64,000 nucleotides of DNA from JACDHG01 sp963811585 (GTDB taxonomy: Bacteria > Actinomycetota > Actinomycetes > Propionibacteriales > Nocardioidaceae), in contig CAWERR010000008.1 of NCBI GenBank assembly GCA_963811585.1, forward strand, positions 620,001 to 684,000. Direction: 5' to 3'. Both the position numbers and the translations under genes were made by a program. Numbering within the stretch: the first letter of the stretch is position 1; each line of letters opens with the position of its first letter. Under the pieces are notes generated by a model. That model searched no databases. It was not told the origin of the DNA and worked only from the letters and a program-made list of their open reading frames with translations. Positions 28,645-40,310 of the stretch are shown here, piece after piece.

Positions 28645-29976
28645 GTGAGCGGCACGTTCCGCGACGTCGGCCTCGTCCTCGTCTTCATCCTGGTCGGCAG
28701 CTTCTTCGTGATCGCCGAGATGGCGCTCGTGTCGCTGCGCGACAGCCAGGCCAAGGCGCTCGAAGGCACGCGGACGGCGCGGCGACGACCGTCGCCCGGC
28801 TCAACAGCGACCCCAACCGGTTCCTGGCCGCCGTCCAGGTCGGCGTCACGCTGTCGGGCTTCCTGTCGGCCGCGTTCGGCGGCGCGACGCTGGCCGGCCG
28901 GCTGTCGCCGACACCTCGAGGACTGGGGCATGTCCCGGCGCGCCGACACCACCGCGCTCGTCCTCATCACGCTGGCGATCTCGTACGTCTCGCTCGTCAT
29001 CGGCGAGCTCGCGCCGAAGCGGCTCGCGCTGCAGCGCGCCGAGTCGATCTCGCTGGCGGTCGGCGCCGACGGTCGACCGGATCGCCAAGCTTGCCCGGCC
29101 GGTCATCTGGCTGCTGTCGGTGTCGACCGAACGTCGTCGTGCGGCTGCTCGGCGGCGACCCCAAGGCGCAGCGCGAGCAGATCACCGATGCCGAGATCCG
29201 CGAGCTCGTGTCCGGCTCGGAGACCCTCGGGGCCGAGGAGCGGCAGATCGTCGAGGACGTCTTCGAGGCAGGCGACCGCCAGATCCGCGAGGTGATGGTG
29301 CCGCGCACCGAGGTCGACTTCATCGCCGCGGCGACGCCGGCCTACAAGGCGGCGCAGTTCGCGCTGGAGCGGCCGCACTCGCGCTACCCGGTGATCGGCG
29401 AGTCGTCCGACGACATCGTCGGCTTCGTGCACGTCCGCGACCTGCTCGACCCTGACCTGACAGGCCGGTCAGCGTGCGGGTGGCGCGAGATCGCGCGCGA
29501 CGTGCTGATGCTGCCGGCCACCCGGCAGATCCTCTCGGCGCTGACCGACATGCGCCGCGAAGGGCGCGCACCTCGCCATCGTCGTCGACGAGTACGGCGG
29601 CACGGCCGGCATCATCACCCTCGAGGACCTGGTCGAGGAGCTGATCGGCGACATCCGCGACGAGTACGACGTCGACGAGCCCGAGACCACCCGCTCGCTG
29701 ACCGGCGAGCTCGAGGTCGACGGCCTGCTCAACCTCGACGACTTCGAGGACGAGACCGGCCTGGTCCTTCCCGACGGCCCGTACGAGACCGTCGCCGGCT
29801 ACATCGTCCAGCAGCTCGGCCATGTCCCGGCGGTCGGCGAGACCGCCCGCTTCGACGGTCACATGCTCACGGTGGTCGAGCTCGACGGCCGACGGATCGC
29901 TCGCGTCAAGGTCGAGGCGGCGCATCCCGCACCCCCTGCCGAAAGATCCGACTCTGACGTCGCCGGGACCACTTGA
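28645..29976 (+). CDS. CNNM/CorC-type membrane protein with CBS domains (hemolysin family)
   Basis: About 443 residues. The N-terminal DUF21 transmembrane domain starts VGLVLVFILVGSFFVIAEMA, SLRDSQAKALE and continues FLAAVQVGVTLSGFLSAAFG. The cytoplasmic part has the linker EIRELVSGSETLGAEERQIV, EDVFEAGDRQIREVMVPRTE (start of the CBS pair), DDIVGFVHVRDLLDPDL and HLAIVVDEYGGTAGIITLED. A CorC_HlyC domain ends the protein: GLVLPDGPYETVAGYIVQQL. The family mediates divalent cation (Mg/Co) efflux or regulation; haemolysis is a historical label. The start is GTG 28645 with GAGG upstream. Indels near 28780, 28912, 29072, 29125, 29465 and 29570. Confidence 0.85.
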
Positions 29977-30094
29977 GCGTCGGATCGTTGCGCCCCCCTG
30001 TCCGAAACCGATCCTCACAACTACGGCCCCGCACCGCCACTCCCCGGTTGCCCACGGCATGGCGGTGTCGAGTGCCTTTGGCATGATGACCCGC

Positions 30095-31147
30095 ATGTCT
30101 TCGAGCACCCCGCGCACCTACGCGCCCTCGGGTGCTGTCGGGGATCCAGCCGACAGCCGACTCGTTCCACCTCGGCAACTACCTCGGCGCTCTGCGGCAG
30201 TGGGTGGCGCTGCAGTTCGACCACGACGCGTTCTACTGCGTCGTCGACCTGCATGCGATCACGGTCGAGCTACGACCCGGCGCTCCTGCGGGAGCGGACA
30301 CTGATCTCGGCGGCCCAGCTCATCGCGATGGGTGTCGATCCCAGCAGTGCACGTTGTTCGTGCAGTCGCACGTGCCCCGAGCACGCCCAGCTCGCCTGGG
30401 TGCTCGGCTGCATCACCGGCTTCGGCGAGGCGTCGCGGATGACGCAGTTCAAGGACAAGTCGACAAGCGGAGGCCAGGACCGTACGACGGTCGGGCTGTT
30501 CACCTACCCGGTGCTCCAGGCGGCCGACATCCTGCTCTACCAGGCCAACCGGGTGCCGGTCGGCGAGGACCAGCGGCAGCACCTCGAGCTCACCCGTGAC
30601 CTGGGCGGCCGTTTCAACCACCGCTTCGGCGAGACGTTCGTGCTCCCCGAGCCGCACATCATCAAGGACGTCGCGAAGATCGGCGACCTGCAGGACCCGA
30701 CCGCGAAGATGAGCAAGTCGGCCTCGTCGCCCGCCGGGATCGTCGAGATCCTCGACGAGCCGAAGAAGTCGGCGAAGAAGATCCGCTCGGCCGTCACGGA
30801 CTCGGGCCGCGAGGTCTACTTCGACGAGGCGGAGAAGCCGGGCATCTCCAACCTGCTCACGATCTACTCCGCGCTGAGCGGCCGCACCGATCGACGACCT
30901 CGCATCGACGTACGACGGCCGAGGGTACGGCGACCTGAAGAAGGACCTCGGGCAGGTGGTCGAGGACTTCGTGACGCCGTTCCGCGACGCGGACGATGGA
31001 GCTGCTGGACGACCGAGCCGAGCTCGACGCGGTTCTTCGTGAAGGTGCCGAACGCGCACGCGGAGTCGCGTCCGAGACCCTTGCGGCAGGTCTACGACCG
31101 CGTCGGCTTCGTGCCCGCAGCGCGCTCCACCGTCCGGTCAGCGATAG
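30095..31147 (+). CDS. trpS: Tryptophanyl-tRNA synthetase
   Basis: Charges tRNA-Trp; essential. About 345 residues. The HIGH-like motif lies in LSGIQPTADSFHLGNYLGAL and the KMSKS loop in DPTAKMSKSASS. Other class Ic features are FYCVVDLHAITVE, LGCITGFGEASRMTQFKDKS, LFTYPVLQAADILLYQANRV, PVGEDQRQHLELTRDL and GYGDLKKDLGQVVEDFVTPF. ATG 30095 begins MSSSTPRTYA; an in-frame ATG lies 12 bases upstream. Single-base indels near 30130, 30272, 30345, 30372, 30890, 30920 and 30993 break the frame. The stop is uncertain; TAG at about 31145 in the shifted frame gives the best fit after GFVPAAR. Since a cell needs this enzyme, the breaks argue for sequence error. Confidence 0.92.
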
Positions 31148-31156
31148 GGTCCACGC

Positions 31157-31717
31157 GTGTCCACGATCGGTGTCGCAATCGCCATTCCGCCGCCTTGGGC
31201 TGGCGAGCTGCAGGAGCATCGGGCGTCCTTCGGCGACACGCAGGCGAGGCGATCCCGACCCACATCACCTTGGTGCCTCCCACGAATGTCGACTCCGAGA
31301 TCAGTCGAGGTCCAGGCCCACCTCGACGACGTGGCCGCCGACCACCGCGCCGTTTCGGCTGCGGCTGCGTGGCACGGCGACGTTTCGCCCGGTCTCTCCG
31401 GTCGTGTTTCGTGGACGTGAGCAGGGCATCTCGTCGTGCGAACTGCTGGCCGGCGCAGCTCGATCGGGCCCGCTCGAGCAGGAGCTTGCGTTTCCCGTAC
31501 CACCCCACGTGACCGTCGCCCACCACCTCGCCGAGGAAGCCCTCGACCACGCGTACGAGACGCTGCAGGACTTCGACTGCGCGTTCGAGGTCACCGACTT
31601 CCACCTGTACGTCCACGGGGACGACGGGTGTGGCGGCCGGTGCAGACGTTCGACCTCGCGCGGCTGAACGCCGTCGTCAAAACGCGCTCGAGGTGCGGTC
31701 GCGAGCAGGTCGGGTAG
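31157..31717 (+). CDS. 2H phosphoesterase superfamily protein (2'-5' RNA ligase-like)
   Basis: About 186 residues with the two HxT/S motifs of the family: HITLVPPTNVDSEISR near residue 35 and HVTVAHHLAEEALDHAYETL near residue 115. Members act on 2',3'-cyclic phosphates or related RNA ends; the physiological substrate here is unknown. It starts MSTIGVAIAIPPPWAGELQ from GTG 31157, about 10 bases after trpS. Indels near 31248, 31312 and 31410 break the frame. It ends VKTRSRCGREQVG at TAG 31715, only 9 bases before the YihY gene, suggesting a trpS-2H-yihY operon. Confidence 0.78.
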
Positions 31718-31726
31718 GAATGGAGC

Positions 31727-32800
31727 ATGGCAGACGAGAAGCAGGGGATCGGCGCGAAGGTCAAGGCCGCCGTCGCGCGCGCCAGGGAGCGGTCACCCGT
31801 CTTCGACCACGTGATGCGGATGAACGAGCACTACGGCAAGGTCGAGGGCAACGTGCTCGCCGGAGCGGTGACCTACTTCGGCTTTCTGTCGTTCTTCCCG
31901 ATCCTCGCGCTCGGCTTCGCCGTCGTCGGGTATGTCAGCATCGCCTTCCCCGACGCCCGTGACTCGCTGGTGACGGCGATCGAGCAGATCTTCCCGGGCA
32001 TCGTCAGCCCCACCGATGAGGCGGGGACGATCAGCCTCGAGGACATCGAGTCCTCGCGAGCCGCCGTGGGGATCATCGGCTTCATCTTCACTGCTGTACG
32101 CGGGTCTCGGCTGGGTGTCGGGGCTGCGCGCCGCCCTGCTCAACGCCTTCGTGGTGCCTGACTCCAAGAAGCCCAACTTCGTCATCGGCAAGGCTGGTGG
32201 ACCTGTTCGCGCTGGCCGATCATCGGGATCGTCCTGATCGTCTCCGTTGGTGTGTCGAGCCTGGCACAGGGGCTGACCGACGATGTCCTCGATTACCTCG
32301 GCCTGCCGGTGGGCGGCGTGGGCTCGACCGTGGTCTGGGCGGTCGGCGTCAGCCTGGGGTTGGCGGCTAGCGTCCTGTTGCTGTTCGTCATGTTCAGGCT
32401 GCTCGGGGAGCCGCGCGTGCACAACCGCGCCTTGTGGCGGGGCGCGTTGCTGGGCGCGGTAGCGTTCGAGATCCTCAAGCTGCTGGTGATCTACGTGCTC
32501 GGGAGCGTTGGCGGCAGCGCGTTCGCGCCGCTGGCGATCGCGATCACGTTGGTCGTCTGGATCAACTACTTCTCGAGGCTCGTGATGTACGGCGCCTCGT
32601 GGGCGTACACCTCCGAGCCGACGGCGGCGACCCAGGTCGCGGTGGCCGAGGGCGATCAGGTCCCGGAGTCGGCAGGTGTGGTGTCCGTGCGACGTACGAC
32701 GGAGGACGAGTCGCCGAAAGGACGGTTCGACCCAGGTAGCGCCGTAGTGGGCGCGGTGGCAGGTGCGGTCGTCGCCAAACTCCTGTCCCGCGGCGAGTGA
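31727..32800 (+). CDS. YihY/BrkB-family inner membrane protein
   Basis: About 357 residues. The N-terminal cytoplasmic region MADEKQGIGAKVKAAVARAR leads into transmembrane segments VLAGAVTYFGFLSFFPILAL, AVGIIGFIFTAV, GIVLIVSVGVSSLAQGL, LGLAASVLLLFVMFRLL, AFEILKLLVIYVLGSVGGSA and ITLVVWINYFSRLVMYGASW. AGAVTYFGFLSFFPILAL is the family signature. It was once called RNase BN by mistake; the true function is unknown. ATG 31727 follows GGAATGGAGC. Indels near 32095 and 32200 break the frame. The hydrophilic C-terminus is followed by PGSAVVGAVAGAVVAKLL, a final possible membrane segment. Confidence 0.85.
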
Positions 32801-32813
32801 GCGCGCTATCTCT

Positions 32814-33753
32814 GTGACTGCCAGCACACCCAGTCGGGCCGACATCGAGGATGCGGCAGCCCGGATCGGCACGCGGGTTCGGCGTACACCTGTGCTCTCC
32901 CTCGACCCTGCGGACACCGGGGTCGATGCCCGGCTCGTGCTCAAGCTCGAACTTACCCAGCACAGCGGGTCCTTCAAGGCCCGAGGCGCACTCAACTCGG
33001 TGCTCTCGCTGGCCACGGACGCCGACGGTGTCTGCGCGGCCTCGGGTGGCAACCATGCGGCGTGCGGTTGCTTGGGCGGCTGCCCAGGCCGGGCTGACGG
33101 CTGACGTCTTCGTGCCGTCGAACGCGACGCCGGCCAAGATCGCGCGGATCGCGGAGTACGGCGGCCGGGCCCACCTCGTCGAAGGGTTCGTTCAGCGACG
33201 CTCTCGACTCCTGTCACGCGTTCGCCGACGAGCACGCCATGCCTCTCCTACATCCGTACGACACGTTCGAGACCGTGTGCGGCGCGGGGACAACCGGCCT
33301 CGAGATCGCGGACCAGGTGCGCGATGCCGATCTCGTCGTGGTCGGGTGCGGCGGTGGTGGTCTGTACTCCGGCCTCGCGGCCGCCCTCGATGACGTCGTG
33401 CAGGTCCAGCCGGTCGAGCCTGGGCTGTGCCCCAACCTGGCCACTGCCCTCGCGGCCGGCGGTCCGGTCGACACAGCCGTTGGTGGCGTCGCGGTGGACT
33501 CGCTGGGTGCGCCGTCGGATCGGCAAGATCGCGTATGCGACCGCGGTTGCACACGCAGTGCGTCCGGTGCTCGTCGACGAGGACGCGATCGTGGCGGCGC
33601 GGCGTTCCTGTGGTCGCAGGCGCGGGTGTTGGCCGAACCTGGCGCCTGTGTGGCGCTGGCCTCGGTGCTGACCGGCCAGGTCGACGTACTCGACCGGGTC
33701 AGACAGTCGTCGTCGTCGTGTCTGGTGGCAACGACGACTCCATCCCCACCTGA
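32814..33753 (+). CDS. PLP-dependent threonine/serine dehydratase-like enzyme
   Basis: Fold type II PLP enzyme of about 310 residues, without an ACT regulatory domain, so catabolic threonine/serine dehydratase or serine racemase type. The Schiff-base lysine is in HSGSFKARGALNSVLSL. ASGGNHAACG continues after an indel as AVAWAAAQAGLTADVFVPSN, then TPAKIARIAEYGG, LHPYDTFETVCGAGTTGLEI, VVGCGGGGLYSGLAAAL (phosphate loop) and VVVVSGGNDD at the end. The start is GTG 32814, just past the YihY stop. Indels near 33065, 33190, 33515, 33600 and 33700. The exact substrate cannot be read from sequence. Confidence 0.82.
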
Positions 33754-33850
33754 GCACCCGCCCCTTCTTTGGCAGTGGCCGACATCAGGCAGGTCCCGGT
33801 CGGCAGGAGGTCGGCCACTTCGAGCGGAGCGGGCGCCGTAGCCTGAGCGC

Positions 33851-35433
33851 ATGAGTGGACAGACCGAGTCCGGCCTCCCGTTCGAGCGCGTCTACGGCGC
33901 GGAGTCGCTCGACGGATGGGACCCGAAGCAGCAGCTCGGTGACCCGGGCGCGTTTCCCTACACCCGCGGCGTCTACGAGTCGATGTACACCGGCCGACCG
34001 TGGACGATGCGGCAGTACGCCGGGTTCGGTACGGCCAAGGAGTCCAACGAGCGATATCACCAGCTGATCAAGGCCGGCACCACGGGCCTGTCGGTCGCGT
34101 TCGATCTGCCGACCCAGATGGGATACGACTCGCGACTCGCCGATCGCACACGGCGAGGTCGGCAAGGTGGGCGTCGCGATCGACTCGATCGAGGACATGC
34201 GACTGCTGTTCGACGGCATTCCCCTCGACAAGGTGTCGACCTCGATGACGATCAACGCCCCCGCGTCGCTGTTGATGCTGCTCTACCAGCTCGTCGGCGA
34301 GAGCCAGGGAGTCAGCAGCGAGCAGCTCACGGGCACGACCCAGAACGACGTACTGAAGGAGTACATAGCCCGCGGCACGTACATCTACCCTCCGGCAGCA
34401 GTCGCTTCGACTGATCACCGACATCTTCACCTACTGCCGCGAGGAGATGCCGCGCTGGAACACCATCTCGATCTCCGGCTACCACATGGCGGAGGCGGGT
34501 GCGACGCCTGCGCAGGAGATCGCGTTCACGTTGGCGAACGGCATCGAGTACGTCCGGGCGGCGATCGAAACCGGGCAAGACGTCGACGAGTTCGCCCCGC
34601 GCCTGGCGTTCTTCTTCGTATCCCGCACGACGCTGCTCGAGGAGGTGGCGAAGTTCCGTGCTGCCCGGCGCATCTGGGCGGAGGTGATGCGTGACGAGTT
34701 CGGCGCGAAGAACCCGAAGTCGCAGATGCTGCGATTCCACACGCAGACCGCAGGTGTCCAGCTCACTGCCCAGCAGCCTGAGGTCAATCTGGTCCGGGTC
34801 GCCGTCCAGGCCCTGGCCGCCATCCTCGGTGGCACCCAGTCGCTGCACACCAACTCGTTCGACGAGGCCATCGCGCTCCCCACCGAGAAAGCTGCCCGGC
34901 TCGCGCTACGCACGCAGCAGGTGCTCGCCTACGAGACCGACGTGACCAAGACCGTCGACCCGTTTGCCGGCTCGTATGCCGTCGAGTCCCTGACCGACGA
35001 CGTGGAGCGGGCAGCGCGAGATCTCATGCGTCAGGTCGAGGACTTCGGGGGAGCGGTCGCGGCCATCGAGCAGGGCTTCCAGAAGAACGAGATCGAGCGG
35101 TCGGCGTACCAAATCGCACAAGAGATCGACAACGACGAGCGCACGATCGTGGGTGTCAACAAGTTCACGCTCGACATCGACGACCCCTACGAGCCGCTGC
35201 GGCTGGACCCGGCAATCGAGGAGCAGCAGGCCGAGCGGTTGGCCCGCCTACGCGCCACCCGCAACAACGACGACCTTCAGCGGCACCTCGACGCTCTGCG
35301 GTCCGCGGCGGACGGCAAGGACAACGTGCTGTTCTCGATGAAGGCCGCACTCGCTGCGCACGGCACGGTCGGCGAGGTATGCGACACCCTGCGCGAGGTC
35401 TGGGGCGTCTACCAGCCTCCCAACGCCTTCTAG
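33851..35433 (+). CDS. Methylmalonyl-CoA mutase family large (substrate-binding) subunit
   Basis: About 525 residues: the TIM-barrel acyl-CoA domain without the C-terminal B12 domain, so a separate small subunit is needed. Signature segments are YTRGVYESMYTGRPWTMRQY, AGFGTAKESNERYHQL, GLSVAFDLPTQMGYDSR, LTGTTQNDVLKEYIARGTYI, EEMPRWNTISISGYHMAEAG, GGTQSLHTNSFDEAIALPTE and ETDVTKTVDPFAGSYAVESL. The arginine in KEYIAR aligns with the carboxylate-binding Arg of methylmalonyl-CoA mutase, favouring that substrate over isobutyryl-CoA, but the general sequence is of the separate-subunit type seen in both. ATG 33851 starts MSGQTESGLP. Indels near 34142 and 34405 break the frame. No B12 subunit or MeaB chaperone gene is adjacent. 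Confidence 0.83.
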
Positions 35434-35461
35434 GCCACGACCGCAGCAGTCAGTCGACCGC

Positions 35462-36142
35462 TCATCGGCATGGGTCAGGCTCGATGTCGACGTGCATCGA
35501 CTTGACCCTGGAGTGGATGTTGAAGATCGCGAAGCGTCGAGAAAGCAGGTCGACGACTGGTCCGAGGAAGAAGATGACCACGAGCGTGCCTGGCCCGATG
35601 GCGGCGCCGAGCAGCCAGCCGATGAGCGCCCCACCACCCTGTACGACGCTGTAGCTCCACTTGAACGGCACCGGCGGGTCCCAGGCGAGCGCGGCGGCCT
35701 CGGTCGGGCCGGCGCCCATGCCGCTGCCCAGGTAGCCAGCCACACCGACCGCCAGCACGGGGAAAGCCACCAGGGCAAGGACGCTACGCAAGACCAGATG
35801 GTCCGGCTGGTCAATGACCTGCATCGCCCCGGAGACGGTGAATCCGACTACCACCGGCTGCACCACAGTGCCGAGGCCCGGTGGGAGGCCGCGCGCCCAA
35901 GCCATCGCCACGAAGAGCACGCTCACCACCAAGTTGACGAGCGCGAAATCCACGCCGGTAGCGATCGCCAGCCCGTTGACGAGCGTTGAATACCCGTCCG
36001 ACCCGAGCTCAGCTTCGAGGAGCATCGCGACACCGACACCGAGCACGACGCACGAGACGAGCAGTGCCACCATCGGCCGGACCCCGGTCTCTCTCGGCAA
36101 GCTGCTCACATCCAGAAGCCAACCACGTGCACGCTGAGGCAT
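35462..36142 (-). CDS. YczE/YitT-like multispanning membrane protein
   Basis: 226 residues from ATG 36142 (MPQRARGWLLDVSSLP) with five or so membrane segments: MVALLVSCVVLGVGVAMLLE, FALVNLVVSVLFVAMAWARG, TVVQPVVVGFTVSGAMQVI, VLRSVLALVAFPVLAVGVAG, GGGALIGWLLGAAIGPGTLV. GSGMGAGPTEAAALAW matches the conserved glycine-rich stretch of YczE-like proteins (DUF161-related), which are of unknown function. The frame is intact and open further upstream, but that part is not conserved-looking. ATG 36073 is an alternative start. It converges with the mutase gene (28-base gap) and is divergent from the M20 gene. Confidence 0.72.
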   Translation of the reverse strand: MPQRARGWLLDVSSLPRETGVRPMVALLVSCVVLGVGVAMLLEAELGSDGYSTLVNGLAIATGVDFALVNLVVSVLFVAMAWARGLPPGLGTVVQPVVVGFTVSGAMQVIDQPDHLVLRSVLALVAFPVLAVGVAGYLGSGMGAGPTEAAALAWDPPVPFKWSYSVVQGGGALIGWLLGAAIGPGTLVVIFFLGPVVDLLSRRFAIFNIHSRVKSMHVDIEPDPCR

Positions 36143-36209
36143 TCCCGACAGATCCCTCCACGTTGCACCATCGGCCTCTGGCCAGCGGCTGGGATGAGAG
36201 ACTGGCTCG

Positions 36210-37408
36210 GTGTCATCCCCTGCAGTGCTCGACGAGATCGAGCGCATTACCAAGGCGCTCGAACCAGAGCTCATTGAGTTCCGTCGTCGCCTGCACCGCA
36301 CCCCGAGCTGGGTCGCCAAGAGCACCTCACCACGGCCGCGATCATCCAACGGCTGACGGCAGTCGGGCTCAACCCGCGCATCCTCACGTCCGGCACCGGG
36401 GTCATCTGTGACGTGCTCGGGCCGGCCGGCACAGCCCCTACGATCGCCTTCCGCGGTGACATCGACGCCTTGCCGTTGCAGGACAACAAGCAGGTGCCGT
36501 ACCGATCTCAGGTGGACGGCGTCTGTCACGCGTGCGGTCACGACGCACACACGAGCATCGTCTTGGGCACCGCATTGGCGCTCGCGCAGCTCGCCGAGAT
36601 GGGTGCAGAGTTCGAGTCAACCCGCCTGATCTTCCAACCGGCCGAAGAGGTCACCCCGGGTGGCGCGCTCGACGTACTCGCTGACGGGGGCATCGAAGGA
36701 ATCGAACGTGTCTTCGCGCTCCATTGCGACCCGAAGATCGAGGTCGGCCAAGTGGGGTTCAGGGCCGGCCCGATCACTGCCGGCGCCGATCGGATCCGGG
36801 TCACTGTGCGCGGGCCCGGGGGCCACACCGCCCGCCCGCACCTCACCTCCGACCTCGTCTACGCGCTTGGTCAGGTGGTCACCCAACTCCCCGCGGTGCT
36901 GTCGCGGCTCGCTGACCCTCGCTCGGGGCTCAGCGTCGTCTGGGGACAGATCCACGCAGGTGCAGCGGCGAACACGATCCCGCAGAGCGGGTATGCCGAC
37001 GGCACGATCCGTTGCCTCGACGGGCGGGTCTGGGAGTCGGCACACGCACGGATACCCGACCTGGTCCGCTCCCTCGCCGCGCCCTACGGCGTCGACGTCG
37101 AGGTGGATCTCCATACGAGCGTTCCCCCATGCGTCAACGACGAGCACGAGACAGCGTGGATGCGTCGGGTCGCTCTCGACGTGCTCGGCGTCGAGCAGGT
37201 GACCGGCACGGACCAGAGCCTCGGCGGTGAGGACTTCGCGTGGATTCTCGGGAGGGTGCCGGGGTCGCTCGCACGTCTCGGCGTTCGCAGCGAGGAAGTT
37301 GCCGACGCAGGCGACCTGCATCGAGGAAGTTTTGACATAGACGAAGCAGCTATTGCGGTGGGTGTCAGGCTGTTCTGTGGGCTTGCCGCCGCGGCAACGC
37401 CTGGTTAG
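36210..37408 (+). CDS. M20-family amidohydrolase/aminoacylase
   Basis: About 398 residues; metal-dependent hydrolase of N-acyl amino acids or related amides (AmiA1/AmiB1, hippurate-hydrolase type). Metal ligands are in VCHACGHDAHTSIVLGTALA and IFQPAEEVTPGGAL; the dimerisation domain spans VGFRAGPITAGADRIRVTVR, GPGGHTARPHL; C-terminal ligand region TDQSLGGEDFAWILG. It starts from GTG 36210 (VSSPAVLDEIERITKALEPE) and one indel near 36300 breaks the frame between HRTPEL and HLTTAAI. In Mycobacterium tuberculosis, amiA1/amiB1 lie beside deoD and pmmB, so its presence near nucleoside genes here matches a conserved actinobacterial neighbourhood. Confidence 0.85.
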
Positions 37409-37445
37409 GTCACAAACAGGTATCGAAGCCAATTCTCGTTCACTT

Positions 37446-37486
37446 GTCGTACGCGATTTTCGGCGGACACACTAGAGTGCGACCCG
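37446..37486 (+). promoter_or_regulatory. Candidate promoter of the nucleoside uptake operon
   Basis: In the 135-base gap before the BMP lipoprotein, TTGTCG (37446-37451) is followed at a slightly long spacing by CACTAGAGT (37471-37479), giving a plausible sigma-70 pair with a TAGAGT -10 element. The untranslated leader is then about 60 bases and ends in GGAGGAGG, a strong Shine-Dalgarno. No riboswitch fold was recognised. Confidence 0.4.
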
Positions 37487-37543
37487 ACGTGGGCGAGGGG
37501 TGGCCTTGCTCCGCGATGTGCACGCTAGTGCGGAGGAGGTGCC

Positions 37544-38650
37544 GTGAAAAAGACGGCAAGAATGGTGGCACTGGCAAGTGTCCTGGCCCTGAGTTTGGCT
37601 GCCTGCGGAGATGATGGCGACGGAGACAACGGATCATCGGAGCAGGAAAGCTTCTGTGAGGCGGCGGACGGAGACGGACCGAAGGTCGGACTTGCCTTCG
37701 ACGTCGGAGGCGTCGGCGACCAGTCCTTCAACGATGCGGCCGACACGGGTCTCAAGCGTGCGGTCGATGAGTTGGACGCGACCTGTCGCGAGGTCGAGGC
37801 CGGTACCGGCGAGACTGACGAAGACCGCGCCGAGCGGCTTCGCTTGTTGGCCGATGCGGGCTACAACCCCGATCATCGGCGTCGGGTTCATCTACTCCGC
37901 AGCCACCGCCACGGTCGCAGCCGAGTACCCCGACGTCGAACTTCGCGGTGGTCGACGGATTCGTCACGTTCATCGAAGGTGACGAGAAGGTCATTCCCAA
38001 CGTTGCCGACCTCACCTTCGCCGAGCACGAGGGCTCGTTCCTGGTCGGTGTGGCCGCTGCTCTGAAGACCGAGAAGAAGAACGTCGGCTTCGTGGGTGGC
38101 ACCAACGGGTTCCTGATCCAGAAGTTCGAGGCTGGCTTCGTTGCCGGAGTCAAGGAAATCGACCCGAGCATCAAGATCGAGATCAGTACCTCGCACCGGA
38201 CGGGGAAAACGAAAAGGGCTTCGAGAACACCGCTGGCGGTGAGACCGCTGCGACCGGTATCTACGACAACGGCGCCGACATCATCTACCATGCTGCCGGA
38301 AAGTCGGGTCTGGGCGTCTTCGACGCTGTTGAGGCCGCCGGAGAGGGCAACTGGGCTATCGGTGTCGACTCCGACCAGTACCTCACTGTCGACGAAGCGC
38401 AGAAGCCGCACATCCTGACGTCGATGCTCAAGCGCGTGGACACTGCGGTCTACGAGTTCGTTCAGCAGTTCGGGGACGGGGAGGCGCCGGCGGGCGTGGT
38501 GACGTACGACATCAAGAGCGGCGGCATCGACTACGCGACGTCGGGTGGCTTCGTCGACGACATCGCCGCCCAGCTCGACGAGTACAAGGCAAAGATCGAG
38601 ACGGCGAGATCGAGGTTCCCTTTGAGCGCCGTGATGGGACGCTGATCTGA
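37544..38650 (+). CDS. BMP-family nucleoside-binding lipoprotein (ABC transporter)
   Basis: Surface lipoprotein that captures nucleosides for the ABC importer encoded downstream. About 365 residues. GTG 37544 after GGAGGAGG begins a signal peptide with lipobox SLAACGDD. BMP sequence follows: KVGLAFDVGGVGDQSFNDAA, then IIGVGFIYSAATATVAAEYP, FAVVDGFVTFIEGDEKVIPN, VADLTFAEHEGSFLVGVAAA, VGFVGGTNGFLIQKFEAGFV and GADIIYHAAGKSGLGVFDAV, NWAIGVDSDQYLTVDEAQKP. Indels near 37872, 37940, 38205 and 38605. The tail probably reads GEIEVPFERRDGTLI with stop at 38648; the unshifted frame stops at 38645. Confidence 0.88.
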
Positions 38651-38655
38651 CAAGA

Positions 38656-38685
38656 CCCGGGGCTACGCGGTAGCGTAGCCCCGGG
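38656..38685 (+). terminator. Intra-operon stem-loop after the binding-protein gene
   Basis: A perfect 13-bp stem, CCCGGGGCTACGC (38656-38668) and GCGTAGCCCCGGG (38673-38685) with a GGTA tetraloop, is followed by CCTTTGCTTT. It lies 6 bases past the lipoprotein stop and 52 bases before the ATPase start. A partial terminator or mRNA-stabilising hairpin here would let the binding protein be made in excess over membrane components, a common arrangement in ABC importers. Confidence 0.8.
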
Positions 38686-38737
38686 CCTTTGCTTTGAGAG
38701 GTATCCACGGGCGCTGGCGCACCTCGAACGGAGAGGC

Positions 38738-40306
<1,569 letters not shown>

Positions 40307-40310
<4 letters not shown>

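Noticed and set aside
31793..33235. Open reading frame of 480 codons on the minus strand opposite the YihY and PLP-dehydratase genes
   Set aside because: It is antisense to two recognisable protein families, is rich in Arg, Pro, Asp and His as expected for a GC-rich shadow frame, and shows no domain.
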